Shown here: in pieces, positions 50,374-60,299 of the stretch
How the letters are laid out: each line of letters opens with the position of its first letter
Position numbering within the stretch: position 1 is the stretch's first letter
Assembly: GCA_905221615.1 (NCBI GenBank)
Contig: CAJNDT010001247.1
Coordinates: 336,827 to 400,826, forward strand
Direction of reading: 5' to 3'
Source: Symbiodinium sp. CCMP2592
Lineage: Eukaryota > Sar > Dinophyceae > Suessiales > Symbiodiniaceae
DNA length: 64,000 nt
The notes under the pieces: model-generated
The model's database searches: none
What the model saw: the letters and a program-made list of their open reading frames with translations, nothing else
What the model was told of the DNA's origin: nothing
Translations under genes and position numbers: made by a program

Positions 50374-50553
50374 GGTCAAGGTGCGACAGCACGTGCTATG
50401 CAGAGTACAGGGGATTTTGGATTGAAGGTTCGCGGTTGTTCTCATGCGGCATTCTGCCTGAACACTGATCGACTTGCGAGGTCAATATATGTCACAGTCA
50501 GCTTTCAACTAGGTGGAAAGACAACACGATGTTTAACGGTTAACGGATCCTAG
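50374..50553 (+). CDS. Exon, Cys-containing protein end
   Basis: Plus frame of 59 codons after GATGGAGTTAG (first base G): MQSTGDFGLKVRGCSHAAFC, then NTDRLARSIYVTVSFQLGGK and TTRCLTVNGS, to TAG. The cysteine spacing and beta-type sequence faintly recall small secreted disulfide domains. No firm family. Confidence 0.45.
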   Translation, partial: GQGATARAMQSTGDFGLKVRGCSHAAFCLNTDRLARSIYVTVSFQLGGKTTRCLTVNGS

Positions 50554-50769
50554 CATGCAGCATTATGGCCGAGTTGAACACCTACTTACAGCTCGTGAAG
50601 ACTGCTTAAGCGACATAAGTGAGGTAGGCCGTTCTATAGAGACAAGAGGGCTCAGGGTTTGTCGGGTTTGTCTTGAAAGGTTCCGCGTGAGAGTTGATTG
50701 CTCAGGGTCTGAAGAACCCTATACTACATAGACGTCCCTGTTTTACCTCTGTTTTCGACCTGATTTGCT

Positions 50770-50905
50770 TTTAAGAACAACCAGATCCCCGGGAGGATCG
50801 AGAAAGTTGAACTAGAACCTCTCATTTGCAACCCTACACTCCTGACCTACTAAAGAGTACTTCATAGCAACCTCCTCAAGGGATCTACTTTTTGGATCCT
50901 CCCTA
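50770..50905. mobile_element. F1 MITE
   Basis: Diverged F1 copy ending in CCCTAAA repeats. Confidence 0.65.
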
Positions 50906-51200
50906 AACCCTAAACCCCTAAACCCGTAAACCCTAAACGCTAAACCCTAAACCCTAAACCCAAAACCCTAAACCCTAAACCTCTGGGCAACGGAACTGAG
51001 AGTTCAGGGTCCAGGTGTTGGGCTTCACCCCAAAGCGTATTCTGCACGGAAGGTCGGGGGACTTCCTAGTATTTCTCTAGTAGGGTCAACAGGGATCCTA
51101 ATTGGGGTAACAGCAACTTCAACTCTCCAGAATGACTACTACTTTCTAAGAATGATACAAGGCCCGATATTATGACGCATTAAGTTCCACGGTCCTTCCC

Positions 51201-51385
51201 ATGCAGTCCTTCAGCCCAACAAACTGTCTACGGCTCCATGTACCCGTAGCGAGGGTTCCTGTAAAGCTTCTATGTAGGGCTCCTAGTATAGAGGTTCGAC
51301 ACGGGTTCATTAGCATGACGACTGACTGTCCAGTTCAAGTGTCACTTGCAATCCTGCTCGCTGGAACGCCTCAAGCAACTCAAAC
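51201..51385 (+). CDS. Possible exon up to F4
   Basis: Open from ATG 51201; the part from 51310 (MTTDCPVQVSLAILLAGTPQ) is the most coding-like. The middle contains F10-like text. Confidence 0.25.
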
Positions 51386-51386
51386 A

Positions 51387-51492
51387 ACAAAGGGTCCTAA
51401 GTACGTATATGGGGGGGATACTTACTCAAACCGAAGTAGTAATTACTAGTATCGACATCCTCCTTCCTGGTATGTAAGTACTTAAGATCCCC
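51387..51492. mobile_element. F4 MITE, diverged
   Basis: F4 left arm intact, right arm degraded. Confidence 0.65.
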
Positions 51493-51557
51493 CGGGAACT
51501 AAAACGGCATCAGAGTCCAACCTCCAGGAGTTGCCCAGTGTGGTAGTTACCTAGATT

Positions 51558-51650
51558 TGGGAGTTTCCGAAAATATGTTGGGGTCCTTATAACAAGGATC
51601 CTACTACTTCGGGTGCTATATTAGGGTCCCCTGTTTTCGGAAGCCCCGCA
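51558..51650. mobile_element. F7 MITE
   Basis: F7 copy with both arms. Confidence 0.75.
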
Positions 51651-51771
51651 TATCTCCCATATAGTACCCTTACTATAGATCCCTTAAAGGAAGGGTCCCT
51701 TATTTTCGGACCACCCCCCCTTCAAGCTCCGAAGTTTCCTGACAGGAAGCACCGATCGAGAGTTTCAAAAG

Positions 51772-52222
51772 TCAGAACCTCAGAAGCCGAAATGCTACTG
51801 TCCGTTTCATACCCTAGGGCTCCAAGTATACAAATAGTACCTACCTTGGGGTCTAAAGTCTATAATTAATACCTACATTGGGCTATTTGGAGCCCCAGGG
51901 ATACAAAGCCCGAACAAAGGCATCCCTTCCTCCAAAAAACTACAAACATGTCAAGCCTCCACATCAGTTTGTAATTCTCACCAATGCAACTTCTTAATGA
52001 CGCAGAGACAAAAGGAACGTCGGACAGCTCTTCTGAGAACCGATGAAAGGAACCTCTATGCCAACCCAGATCCCCCCAATATTGGCGCCTTATGATTATG
52101 TTACGCGCGCTAGCCGGGTTGATCCTTAAAAACTTGCGAGGGCACTTGCACCTTGATTCGGTCGTCCGATTGAAGCGATCGGTAGAAGGTCCTCCTAAAA
52201 GCCATCGATCACACACGTAGGG
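51772..52222 (-). CDS. Two-exon gene fragment with a MITE as its intron
   Basis: Minus exon 52222-51905 (106 codons, after ATACCCCCAG, before GTATCC) is the longest clean exon in the window. It reads RWLLGGPSTDRFNRTTESRC, then KFLRINPASARNIIIRRQYW, a helical middle and MWRLDMFVVFWRKGCLC. Exon 51813-51772 follows CCCTAG and adds GMKRTVAFRLLRF to TGA. The intron is a GTAT duplication plus an 88-bp element. The family is unknown. Confidence 0.5.
51813..51900. mobile_element. 88-bp MITE with GTAT duplication, probable introner
   Basis: TIR CCCTGGGGCTCC / GGAGCCCTAGG, inner AAATAG...CTATTTG. Flanked by ATAC on plus (51809-51812 and 51901-51904). On minus the duplication gives GT and the TIR gives CTAG. 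Confidence 0.7.
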
Positions 52223-52352
52223 CTGGGGGTATCCAGTTTGATGTGTGGTAGGGGCTGGGTATGAGCCTTGATGATTAGAACGGTTTGTTGAGGTATATTA
52301 GTCTACAACAAGTACACTAGGGACAATAATAACGAGAATACATTCAATCAAT

Positions 52353-52541
52353 ATGCCGAAAACTGTTTATGCACCAGGCAACATATCTCAAATTGTACTA
52401 AGGGACCCCGTACGTGCTAAGGGATGTTGCCTAATCTGGGTAAAAGGGTTTGAGGTCTCGGCGTCACTCCGCGTGCACAAATGCCTTTCATTTCAACTAA
52501 GTTACCGTAGGACTGTATATACCCAAGATGCATTAACTTAA
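52353..52541 (+). CDS. Possible small ORF, 62 residues
   Basis: ATG frame MPKTVYAPGNISQIVLRDPV then RAKGCCLIWVKGFEVSASLR, to TAA. No repeat overlaps it. Unknown. Confidence 0.4.
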   Translation: MPKTVYAPGNISQIVLRDPVRAKGCCLIWVKGFEVSASLRVHKCLSFQLSYRRTVYTQDALT

Positions 52542-52792
52542 CCTGAACCCGCAGATGTTAAGATGAAGTGTATTTAAAACAGCCAAAACCTTCGTTACAT
52601 CTCTGAGCCCTGAACACCTGCGTACACCCAAAACTCTAAACCCTGAATCAACCTCTCTACACCCTGAAGCATCACAGGTAAGAAGTGTCAATACTTTCCC
52701 GTATACCGAGGCATCTGGTAAGGGATTTGGGGTCCTGGGGTAAGTTAGCCGTCGACCGCGCACTGTGAGAGGCGTAGGGTGTGGAGAATCCA

Positions 52793-52911
52793 CAAGGATC
52801 CTCTGAGGACTACATAGTAGGAAGTAGGGGTTGTATAGCAGGAAATACTAGTATGGTTTCGATAGGTTTCCTGCAAGAAGGTACTAATTACTTAATTAAG
52901 ACCCTTTGGGA
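52793..52911. mobile_element. F4 MITE, strongly diverged
   Basis: Recognised by ACATAGTAGGAAGTAGGGG and the right end AAGACCCTTTGGGA. Confidence 0.5.
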
Positions 52912-53207
52912 GAAAAAGCTTGCAGGCTTGAAGGTTCATGGATACCAAAACAACGTGGCATCACTACTGCAGTTGAGGTATACTACTACAGTTTCCTTGC
53001 ACAACTTAAAAGGCCATGTCCAGTAGGGTCTAAGCAGGCAGGTTACACTGGATCTCAGACTGTCTGTCCAAGGTATGTATCACCAATTACCCGTTCGCTG
53101 AGTGACTGTGGGATCTTCAAGTGCAGCTAGTGAAACTCCCAACTACTTGTACTATTACTAGTAGTTGCGGTCTGGGTAAGTATCCCTCATATAGCAACCT
53201 GATGCAG

Positions 53208-53453
53208 CTACTTAAGATCCGTTGAAACCTTTAACCAACACGACAGCCGAGCCCCCCACAGTGGCAAGGGGTTGTCAACGCAAACGGGCAGCACACCTGT
53301 CACACACCGTACTAGATTGAATAAATCTCCATAGCGCCCTGAGGAATACTCGTAAACAAGTTTTGAAACCCTTTTCAAGGGACCTTGCTTTGGAACAGTT
53401 GTGGAACCCTGCGAAGGAACACACAACCCTAGTATCCCATGGAATCCACACAT
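53208..53453 (-). CDS. Possible ORF, 81 residues
   Basis: Minus ATG frame MCGFHGILGLCVPSQGSTTV, VSKLVYEYSSGRYGDLFNLV, then VCVDNPLPLWGARLSCWLK, to TAG. No repeats inside, no domain. Confidence 0.4.
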   Translation of the reverse strand: MCGFHGILGLCVPSQGSTTVPKQGPLKRVSKLVYEYSSGRYGDLFNLVRCVTGVLPVCVDNPLPLWGARLSCWLKVSTDLK

Positions 53454-53559
53454 TGTAAGAACTCTCGAAAGGTGCCATGTGGAACCCTCACAACCCTTTC
53501 AAGGTCCCATACAAACCTGGTCGGAACCTTGAAGAGGTGTTACAACATCCAACCTGAAC

Positions 53560-54600
53560 CTTAAACTTCAAAACCCAAACCCTAAACCCTGAAAGCCCTA
53601 CACCCTAAGACCCAAAGCCCGCAAACCCCAAAGCCGCACTTGGAGGAATTTTATAGACTTACACGCATCATATCCCCAATCAGGATCCCTTGTAAGGAAT
53701 TTATAAGTCTACGTATTACCTTCTTACTAAGTCCCCCGACCCTCTAAGAGCCCCTATGGAGCCCTTATGGATGCCGTTAATGGAACCCTTATAGAACCCC
53801 AATAGATCCCCTTAAGGGTTCTACGAAGTCTCCCGACCCTCCTTAAACCCTATAATAGCCCTATAGACTCTATTAAACCCTAAACTCCTAAACCCTGAGC
53901 CCGAAACCTTAAACCTAAACTCTAAACCCCATAAACCCTATAAACCCTAAAGCCTAAACTCCTAAACCCTAAACTCCTAAACCCCAAACTCTAAACCCCA
54001 TAAACCCTACAAGCCCTATAACCCCTCAACCCTAAACTCCTAAACCTTGAACCCTGCTTGGAGGATCATAGGACTTAGTAAGTAGGGGTATAAGTACCCT
54101 AATTGGGGTCATGAATAATCATAAATATAGATACCTCAATTGTAAGCATAGTTGCTAAGTCGTCCGTGACTGTTGAAGCCCTAAACCCTAAACCCTACCC
54201 CCCTTCCTGAACCCTTGCAGATCCCTTTAAAGGAACCCTTGGGAGGACACCTAAACCCGACTAAGTCCCATGACCCTTTAAGTAAACCTCCTCAACCCTA
54301 AACTCTTAAACCTTGAGCCCTAAACCCTTTGTAGATCCCTTTACAGAACCCTTCTAGATCCTTAGGGAAACCTAAACCCCATGATCTTTAAAGTAAACCC
54401 CCTCAACCTTAAACTCCTAAACCTTGAACCGTAAACTCTTTATAGATCCCTTTAAAGGAACTCTTATAGAACCCTCATAGATCCCTTTAAAGGAAGCCTG
54501 AGCCCACTGAGTCCCATGACCCTTTACCCTAAGTCTCTCTGTACCCATATAGTATGTGCTTAGGCCTTAAAGTACCTATAAAGGGACCCCTTTAAGGCCT
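53560..54600. repeat. CCCTAAA-like text, F2/F3 arms and CCTTTAAAGG repeats
   Basis: No gene is seen. F2 right arm at 53700-53745, F3 copy at 54057-54150, dense CCCTAAACTCC-type words at 53880-54060 and CCTTTAAAGG units at 54210-54490. Confidence 0.65.
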
Positions 54601-54740
54601 AAGTACTGTTGATGATATAAATCCTGCATGACCTTAAGGGCCCTAAACCATGGGAATTATGGTATATTCCTTATTGTGGGTAATGCAGGATTTGTATCAT
54701 CAACCGTATCTACTATAAAGGTACATGGTGCCTTTGGGTT
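54530..54740. mobile_element. F10 MITE split by F8
   Basis: F10 arms enclose an F8 copy (54606-54705) inserted at TA in the sequence CTAAGTATCTAC; an intact F10 shows the empty site. Confidence 0.85.
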
Positions 54741-54840
54741 AAGCAAACTCCATTGCGGGTGCCTTCCCGGGCCGCTGGAAGTTGCGAGGGCCGGGACTTC
54801 CAGTGCTCGTAGACCTCGGGTGCAGGCTTAACCAAGAAAG

Positions 54841-55052
54841 TGTAGGGTTTAGGGTTTAGGGTTTAGGGGTTTCGGGTTTAGGGTTTTGGGGTTTAGGGTT
54901 TAGGGTTTAGGGTTTTGGGGTTTAGGGTTTAGGGTTTTGGGGTTTAGGGGTTTAGGGTGTAGGGTTAAGGGGTTTAGGGGTTTAGGGTTTAGGGGTTTTG
55001 GGTTTAGGGGTTTAGGGGTTAAGGGGTTTAGGGTTTACGGGTTTAGGGGTTT
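54841..55052. repeat. Long TTTAGGG-type tract
   Basis: About 210 bases of GGGTTTAGGG with GGTTTTGGGG variants in one orientation. Confidence 0.85.
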
Positions 55053-55054
55053 AC

Positions 55055-55140
55055 CCAAAGACTCGAATATCCCTTAAAGTAAGGATGTATTCAAGGTATA
55101 CTCCGAAATAAAGGGATATTGGAATCCCTGGGAACCGTTT
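55055..55140. mobile_element. F15 MITE
   Basis: F15 copy with both arms. Confidence 0.65.
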
Positions 55141-55149
55141 GTAGTACTG

Positions 55150-55297
55150 ATTGCTACTGTAATAAGGGGTTACTACTACTGCTACCACCACTGCTACTCC
55201 TACTCCTGCTCCTGCTCCTACTTCTACTAGTACTAGTACTAGTACCAGTACTCGTACTCGTGCTGGACTGGTACTACTACTGATACTACTGCTACTG

Positions 55298-55338
<41 letters not shown>

Positions 55339-55372
55339 GCTGCTACTGCTACTACTACTGCTACTTGAGAAT
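55150..55372. repeat. ACT microsatellite
   Basis: ACT/GCT triplets with ACTAGT interruptions; read as poly-Ser or poly-Val on minus. Confidence 0.9.
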
Positions 55373-55520
55373 GCATGCTCCGCGGCAGGCATGCTGGTAT
55401 CTCCGAGGAAATGTCGGAATCCTGCCTGACAATGTGTCTTGCGCCATTCCATGGATGCTGGTCGAAAGAAGCTCGTCGCAGGGAGCCAAGGCATCGAGAC
55501 ATGTAGTCTCCCCTTGCAGT
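55373..55520 (+). CDS. Possible exon beside the microsatellite, strand uncertain
   Basis: Plus, after ACTTGAG: HAGISEEMSESCLTMCLAPF then HGCWSKEARRREPRHRDM. Minus frames (LGSLRRASFDQHPWNGARHI) are also open. Confidence 0.35.
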
Positions 55521-55811
55521 CCCTAAACACTCCTACTACAATCGACCACCAAGCCCTATTCCAACAGACATAGCGGCCGGAGGAGCATGAAAAGTTGTCT
55601 GCTTTGACCCGCTATGCCCCTATGAATACCTGTTATGTTTGAGGCCTCCATGGAGCCCTTTTAAACACGCCTGTAAAAAAAACTTTTTGCAGGAACCCTA
55701 AACCCTCAACCTTACAAATTCGGAGACTCCACACTCCCTAAACCCTAAAACCCTAAAACCCTAAACTGTGAACCCCAAAAGCCTACAAGCCCTAAACTCT
55801 CAACCCCACTG

Positions 55812-55890
55812 TTGCTGGGGCCATGGCATCCTGGCCGGATGGATCGAAACCTCTTCATGGGGGCAACGTGGAATGGGATGTCAGTACCGG
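55812..55890. other. Coding-like island, strand uncertain
   Basis: Plus GPWHPGRMDRNLFMGATWNG and minus TDIPFHVAPMKRFRSIRPGC both read well; followed by telomere-like text. Confidence 0.3.
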
Positions 55891-56180
55891 TTCAGGGTTT
55901 GAGGGGTTCAGGGTTTGAGGGTTCGAGGGTTTCGGGGATGGGTTCCGGAAGAGTAAGGAGAGCCCACAGTGGGGCTTGGGGCTTAGAATGTCAGCGCTGT
56001 CTTCTAAGGCCCTTGAAAGGTCAGGGCCCTTGGTACCTAGTATTCGGTACCGTCTCGCAAACCCTGAACCCTAAATCGAAAGGAACGGAGTCTATTAACC
56101 AGCGGTCCCCTTAGATCAGCAGAAGATGTGCTCCGGCATTTAAGCAGTAATCTTCATCGTAGGGTTCAGGGTTTAAGGGC

Positions 56181-56435
56181 TTGAACAAATGCAAAAAACA
56201 CGCACACACGACAAACGACAAAAAGCCAACACCCTTTATGCAAGCTTTTAAGCTTTTTGCAAAGCTATCGTACAGCCTTTATGAACACCCTGTAAGGCGC
56301 TGTATACAGCATCTTGTTCTGACGGAAACTGACTGTATAAGCTTGACAACACTCCATAACCCCCCTAACCCTTCGTTCTCATCAAACATCCCACCAAAGG
56401 GCCCTCGACAACTGCCATGGCGTTCCTTCTTGTGA
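56181..56435 (+). CDS. Possible ORF, 66-84 residues
   Basis: Open frame with an internal ATG at 56238: MQAFKLFAKLSYSLYEHPVR, RCIQHLVLTETDCISLTTLH, then a Pro/Ser-rich end. No repeats inside. Unknown. Confidence 0.4.
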   Translation: MNKCKKHAHTTNDKKPTPFMQAFKLFAKLSYSLYEHPVRRCIQHLVLTETDCISLTTLHNPPNPSFSSNIPPKGPRQLPWRSFL

Positions 56436-56685
56436 ACGAATAATTCTTGTAAATTCTATACCCAAGAACCTGTTGTTGTTCCATGCCCGACAACTCTTAA
56501 CTAATCATTGAGCCCTACATTGAACATGAACACCCCAAACCGAACCCTACACACCTTCAAGATGCTCCGGAGACTTTAGATACTACATAGACTTACAAGC
56601 ACCCAATAACTCGATAACACAACTACTTATTAAGTGCCCCGACCCTCCAAGAAAGGGATTATAGAGACAACCTAGACCTAAATCC

Positions 56686-56784
56686 TTAAACCCCAACCCA
56701 ATCGTATTGGAAACAATTTTCCGGGTCGACGTAGCTGGGGTCTGGACTACCCGGGCTGTCGTGGACTTGCTCGCCAAGCCGGAC
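56686..56784 (-). CDS. Exon, acidic/Pro-rich
   Basis: Minus frame after CATTCCTTTGATCCCTCAG (first base G): VRLGEQVHDSPGSPDPSYVD then PENCFQYDW, before GTTGGGG or read through to TAA. Two thirds of codons end in G or C. No family. Confidence 0.45.
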   Translation of the reverse strand, partial: VRLGEQVHDSPGSPDPSYVDPENCFQYDWVGV

Positions 56785-57051
56785 CTGAGGGATCAAAGGA
56801 ATGGATGGGTTCTAGGTGGGTTTAAACGTTAGGGGTTAGTTAGGGGTTTGGGGGTTAAGGGTTTAGGGGCTTAGGGTTTAAGAGTTTAGGGGTTTAGGTC
56901 TAGGGCCCTTTTGAGGGCTTATAGGTTTTTGATGAAAACAAGCGGTTGTTGAGGGGGCTTTTTGTTTTCAGATTTAAGGCTTAAACAACGGGGATTCAAC
57001 AAATGGCTCCCCTAATTCGGGAGCCTACACTACGGAAGGGCTCTTTCTCCG

Positions 57052-57252
57052 CAAAGATCCTAAGTACCTACGGACCAGAAAGTAGGGTTTCCATAACATA
57101 GTTGCCGAGTTCATTAGCCCAAAAAAGTTTAAACTTTCAGTCTTAAGAGGGTTTCATTATCCCAAAAAAGTTTAAAGTTTATAAACTCAGCTACTAAGAT
57201 AATTATAGGAGCTACCATGGCATGGTTTGAGCAAGTCTCCCTGTTATAGGTA
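57052..57252. mobile_element. F4 MITE containing an F5 copy
   Basis: F4 arms (AGATCCTAAGTACC; AGGTACTTAAGACCATTTGG) enclose an F5-like copy at 57110-57200. Confidence 0.65.
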
Positions 57253-57279
57253 CTTAAGACCATTTGGATATGCGAAACC

Positions 57280-57545
57280 CCTGAAGAGATCTACAATGCG
57301 TATCCTCCTAGGGCTTTCGGTGTATTCTGAGACGAACGAACTGTTCGCGAGAGAACTTTTATACAGGAACTAACTCCTACAAAGTAACTACTTCGTGCAC
57401 TCGTTCATACAGACCTGAATACAGATGCCTATTTGCAACACAAGAAGGCCCCAGTACCTAGATGCAATACCTACGAGACAGCAATGCGTGCGCTACCCAC
57501 CCAGGTCAGGTCGAACCCATGCAAGCGCGTCCAGGCCCTCTTCCG
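57280..57545 (+). CDS. Possible coding island, frame uncertain
   Basis: Successive plus frames read LLGLSVYSETNELFARELLY and YLQHKKAPVPRCNTYETAMR. Several frames are open; no domain. Confidence 0.3.
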
Positions 57546-57550
57546 AATAA

Positions 57551-57650
57551 AGGGAACTCCAGAAAGTTGGAATATGGATTAATGGTAGGATCCCCTATAA
57601 TTTACCTTAAAGGGGTTACGATAATGATATTCCAACTTTCTGGCTTATAC
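57551..57650. mobile_element. F9 MITE
   Basis: Complete F9 copy. Confidence 0.8.
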
Positions 57651-57707
57651 CGTAGAAGGCTCTCGAATTGTATATTGGGAGCGGCAGCTAGCATCGGAAT
57701 CAGCTAA

Positions 57708-57816
57708 TCTAGGAGCCTGATTAAGAAACCCTGGGCCTATAATCCCAAGATAGTAGGATTCCTACCTAACAAAGGCCCAAGGTTTCTTAATCAGGTTCCT
57801 ACATTAGGTCCGACCT
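57708..57816. mobile_element. F13 MITE
   Basis: Complete F13 copy. Confidence 0.8.
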
Positions 57817-57883
57817 GAAGCAAAACATTGCTTTGCTCCCAGCCAGCCGGGAGAAGCGCAGGTTTTCAAAGGCGCCAATTGTC

Positions 57884-57985
57884 CCTAAGGCTCCATGTGC
57901 CCATACAGTACATACTTAGGCCTTTAAAGGGGTTCCTATATAGGTACTTTTCGGCCTAAGTATATACTGTATAGGCACATGGAGA
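57884..57985. mobile_element. F10 MITE
   Basis: Complete F10 copy. Confidence 0.8.
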
Positions 57986-58137
57986 CTTCGGGTATTGCAA
58001 ACAGAAGTCAAGTAGACACAGTATAACGGGAATTCCCAAAGGTCTACATGTGTCATGGTTTCCGTTTATATGCCATGGATACGAGCCCCGTGCACCCTCA
58101 ACATTACCATACAGAAAGCATCAGCAGCCACTAAACT

Positions 58138-58272
58138 TCAACGCTTAGACAGGAATTTAGGTTTAAGGGGTCCAAAGTGATGGAGACAAGCCCCACATCC
58201 TAAACCTGAACGATAAGAACCCACCGCCTCACAAAACAGGCCTGAAACCGCTATGAACACTTGTAGGGCCAT
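58138..58272 (-). CDS. Possible small ORF
   Basis: Minus ATG at 58272 opens MALQVFIAVSGLFCEAVGSY then GLGCGACLHHFGPLKPKFLS, a signal-like start and a Cys-rich end, to TGA. Confidence 0.3.
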   Translation of the reverse strand: MALQVFIAVSGLFCEAVGSYRSGLGCGACLHHFGPLKPKFLSKR

Positions 58273-58434
58273 ACGGTAAACTCTAAATCCTAAACCATAA
58301 ACCCCCGAACCCTCAACCCCAACTGATCCACACAACTCACCCCCCCCTCATAAAAAGAGCAAAAGCCGGAGACTTGGCCGGCGACTTGGCAAAGCCTTTG
58401 GCATAGATTCGGGTGTTTGGGCTGGTGTTTAGGG

Positions 58435-58515
58435 TAACCCTGAAGGACCTACCATTTTAAGGACTTATATAAGGAAATCATAATAAGGCACCTTAAAAAG
58501 GTAGGTTATTCAGGG
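58435..58515. mobile_element. F19 MITE
   Basis: Second F19 copy, arms AACCCTGAAGGACCTACC and AGGTAGGTTATTCAGGG. Confidence 0.7.
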
Positions 58516-58587
58516 TTAACGTAGGGTTTATGAAGTTGGTTTGTCTTTCTGCATACAGGAGTTGGGTGTTAGGACTTGAGCCTCGAC

Positions 58588-58802
58588 ACCCAGAGAGCCC
58601 AATACCCCATAATTAAGGAATATAGCTTAAACCATAACAAATGAAGCCCTAAGGTAAAAGCCAGAAAGTTGGAATATGATTATCCTAAACCCTTTATGGT
58701 AAATTATAGGGTATCCTACCCTGAAACCATATTCCAACTTTCTGGAGTTCCCTTTATATAATTCAAGCATAATTAAGGGTTATTGGGCTCTCTGACTAGT
58801 GC
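58588..58802. mobile_element. F15 MITE split by F9
   Basis: F15 arms enclose a complete F9 copy (58650-58755). Confidence 0.8.
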
Positions 58803-59182
58803 AAACCCTTAGAAGAACCTTTTTTGAATGGAACCTTGTTCGAAGGATTCAGGCCCCCTGGATGTTATGGTTTATGGTTTGGGTAAGTATCCCCCATGTA
58901 TTTACTTAGGACCCTTTGGGCTAGATTATTGCATCTCTAGATGAGGGGTCGGAAGCACCTATATGGTGGAAAGTCGGGTTACTATAATAGTTTAGGTAAG
59001 TATCCCCCACCCTAAGGCTCCTGGACCCTCGTAGTGAAATCCCAAACCTTAGCCCCCAAAGCCCAAACCCTCCCCCAGAAAGCCCATGACCCCTTTGGGA
59101 GCCTTAGGGCATAATATTTCGGACTCTTTGGGCTGCATTCTTGAAGCTTAGGAAGCGCCCACGAGTCCTAGACTCCAGCGGG

Positions 59183-59304
59183 CAAGTTCATGGGACTTGG
59201 TAACTGACTGGGGTGATGAATTAGGTAGCTATACTTAAAGATACATAGAACCCCAGCGAAGGTACTTATAACAGTACTTACTACGTCCTACGACCCCTCA
59301 AGTA
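59183..59304. mobile_element. F3 MITE
   Basis: Diverged F3 copy; the last of the dense element field. Confidence 0.65.
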
Positions 59305-59410
59305 TCGTACGTCGTTAGTATTTGAAGTCCACACTCTTCCAAGACGCCCCAGGTACTCTTGTTGGGGGATCCTTTTTTCTAGGTAGGCCTTTGGGACATT
59401 TTATTTTCAG

Positions 59411-59590
59411 AACATCACGCCCTGGTGGCGTGCTTTTTCGTGTGTTCGTGTTTTCACTTGCACTCTCAGATGGCAAGCTCAGCAAGCTCTTCGTTTCCCG
59501 CAACATTGTTTTAGCAGCATACAACATTTTACGACGTGTTCTGAATTGACAACAAATTCCACCAAACCATTTGAAAATGTTCGGGCATAA
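59411..59590 (+). CDS. Possible exon
   Basis: After ACATTTTATTTTCAG a plus frame of 59 codons reads WWRAFSCVRVFTCTLRWQAQ, then QALRFPQHCFSSIQHF, to TAA. A second plus frame of 75 codons overlaps. No domain. Confidence 0.35.
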   Translation, partial: NITPWWRAFSCVRVFTCTLRWQAQQALRFPQHCFSSIQHFTTCSELTTNSTKPFENVRA

Positions 59591-59696
59591 CCGAACACCG
59601 GTCCGAGAGAGATAAAGTTATGGGACAAACTTTCAAGGACATAAGGGCATGGCCTTAAGGTGTGGCTCTAGGCCTCTAGGCCTTGGAGTATGGAGG

Positions 59697-59830
59697 CCTG
59701 GAGCCCTGGAGCCCTGGGGGGGGGGGGCGCCAAAAAAAAAAGAAAAAAAAAATCTTGTGTGCAAAATCTCTGGCCAATTTTTTTTTTTTTTTTTTTTGGC
59801 GCCCGGCCCCCAGGGGCCATCCGGAGGGCG
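59697..59830. mobile_element. Palindrome with A and T runs
   Basis: GGGGGGCGCC plus a 21-base A-rich run on the left faces a T run of about 22 plus GGCGCCCGGCCCCC on the right, enclosing CTTGTGTGCAAAATCTCTGG. Single copy here. Confidence 0.7.
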
Positions 59831-60299
59831 CATGTCTGTAAGCAGAGGATGCCTGGAGCCTTCGGCCTTTGGCACTCCCAATCCAGCGTTGCTCAATCAT
59901 TTCAAGGTTTCCAGTATGCCACCAATCCTGTCCTGTCCAATGAAACATCCCTCTGTCAAGACTTTACGCTTGCTAGTGTTGTCCACCACCTAGGAAAGCG
60001 GCTCCAACACCTGAAAACTGTGACAGAAGTATGATGGGTAATTCATTCTACACAGTAAAAGTATGATGGGAATAAGATCCTTGTACCGGGACCCAAGTTC
60101 AGAAGGAGTTATTGGGCCTCGGACCCAAATGCATATGATGGTCCTAACCGTCTCAAGAGATGCTGGGTGGCGAACCCAAAACCTTAGACTGTAGAAGATA
60201 TTGGACCCTCACCCAGAAACTTAGACAATGCAGTAAAAATTGCAAGCTACAATATCCTTGTTACATTTGAGGCGGAACATACATAGTTACCTGGAAGCC

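Noticed and set aside
52781..53026. An 81-codon plus frame as a gene
   Set aside because: Its first half coincides with a diverged F4 element; only the end might be coding.
54841..55052. True chromosome end
   Set aside because: Telomere-type tracts here are degenerate, internal and flanked by ordinary sequence on both sides.
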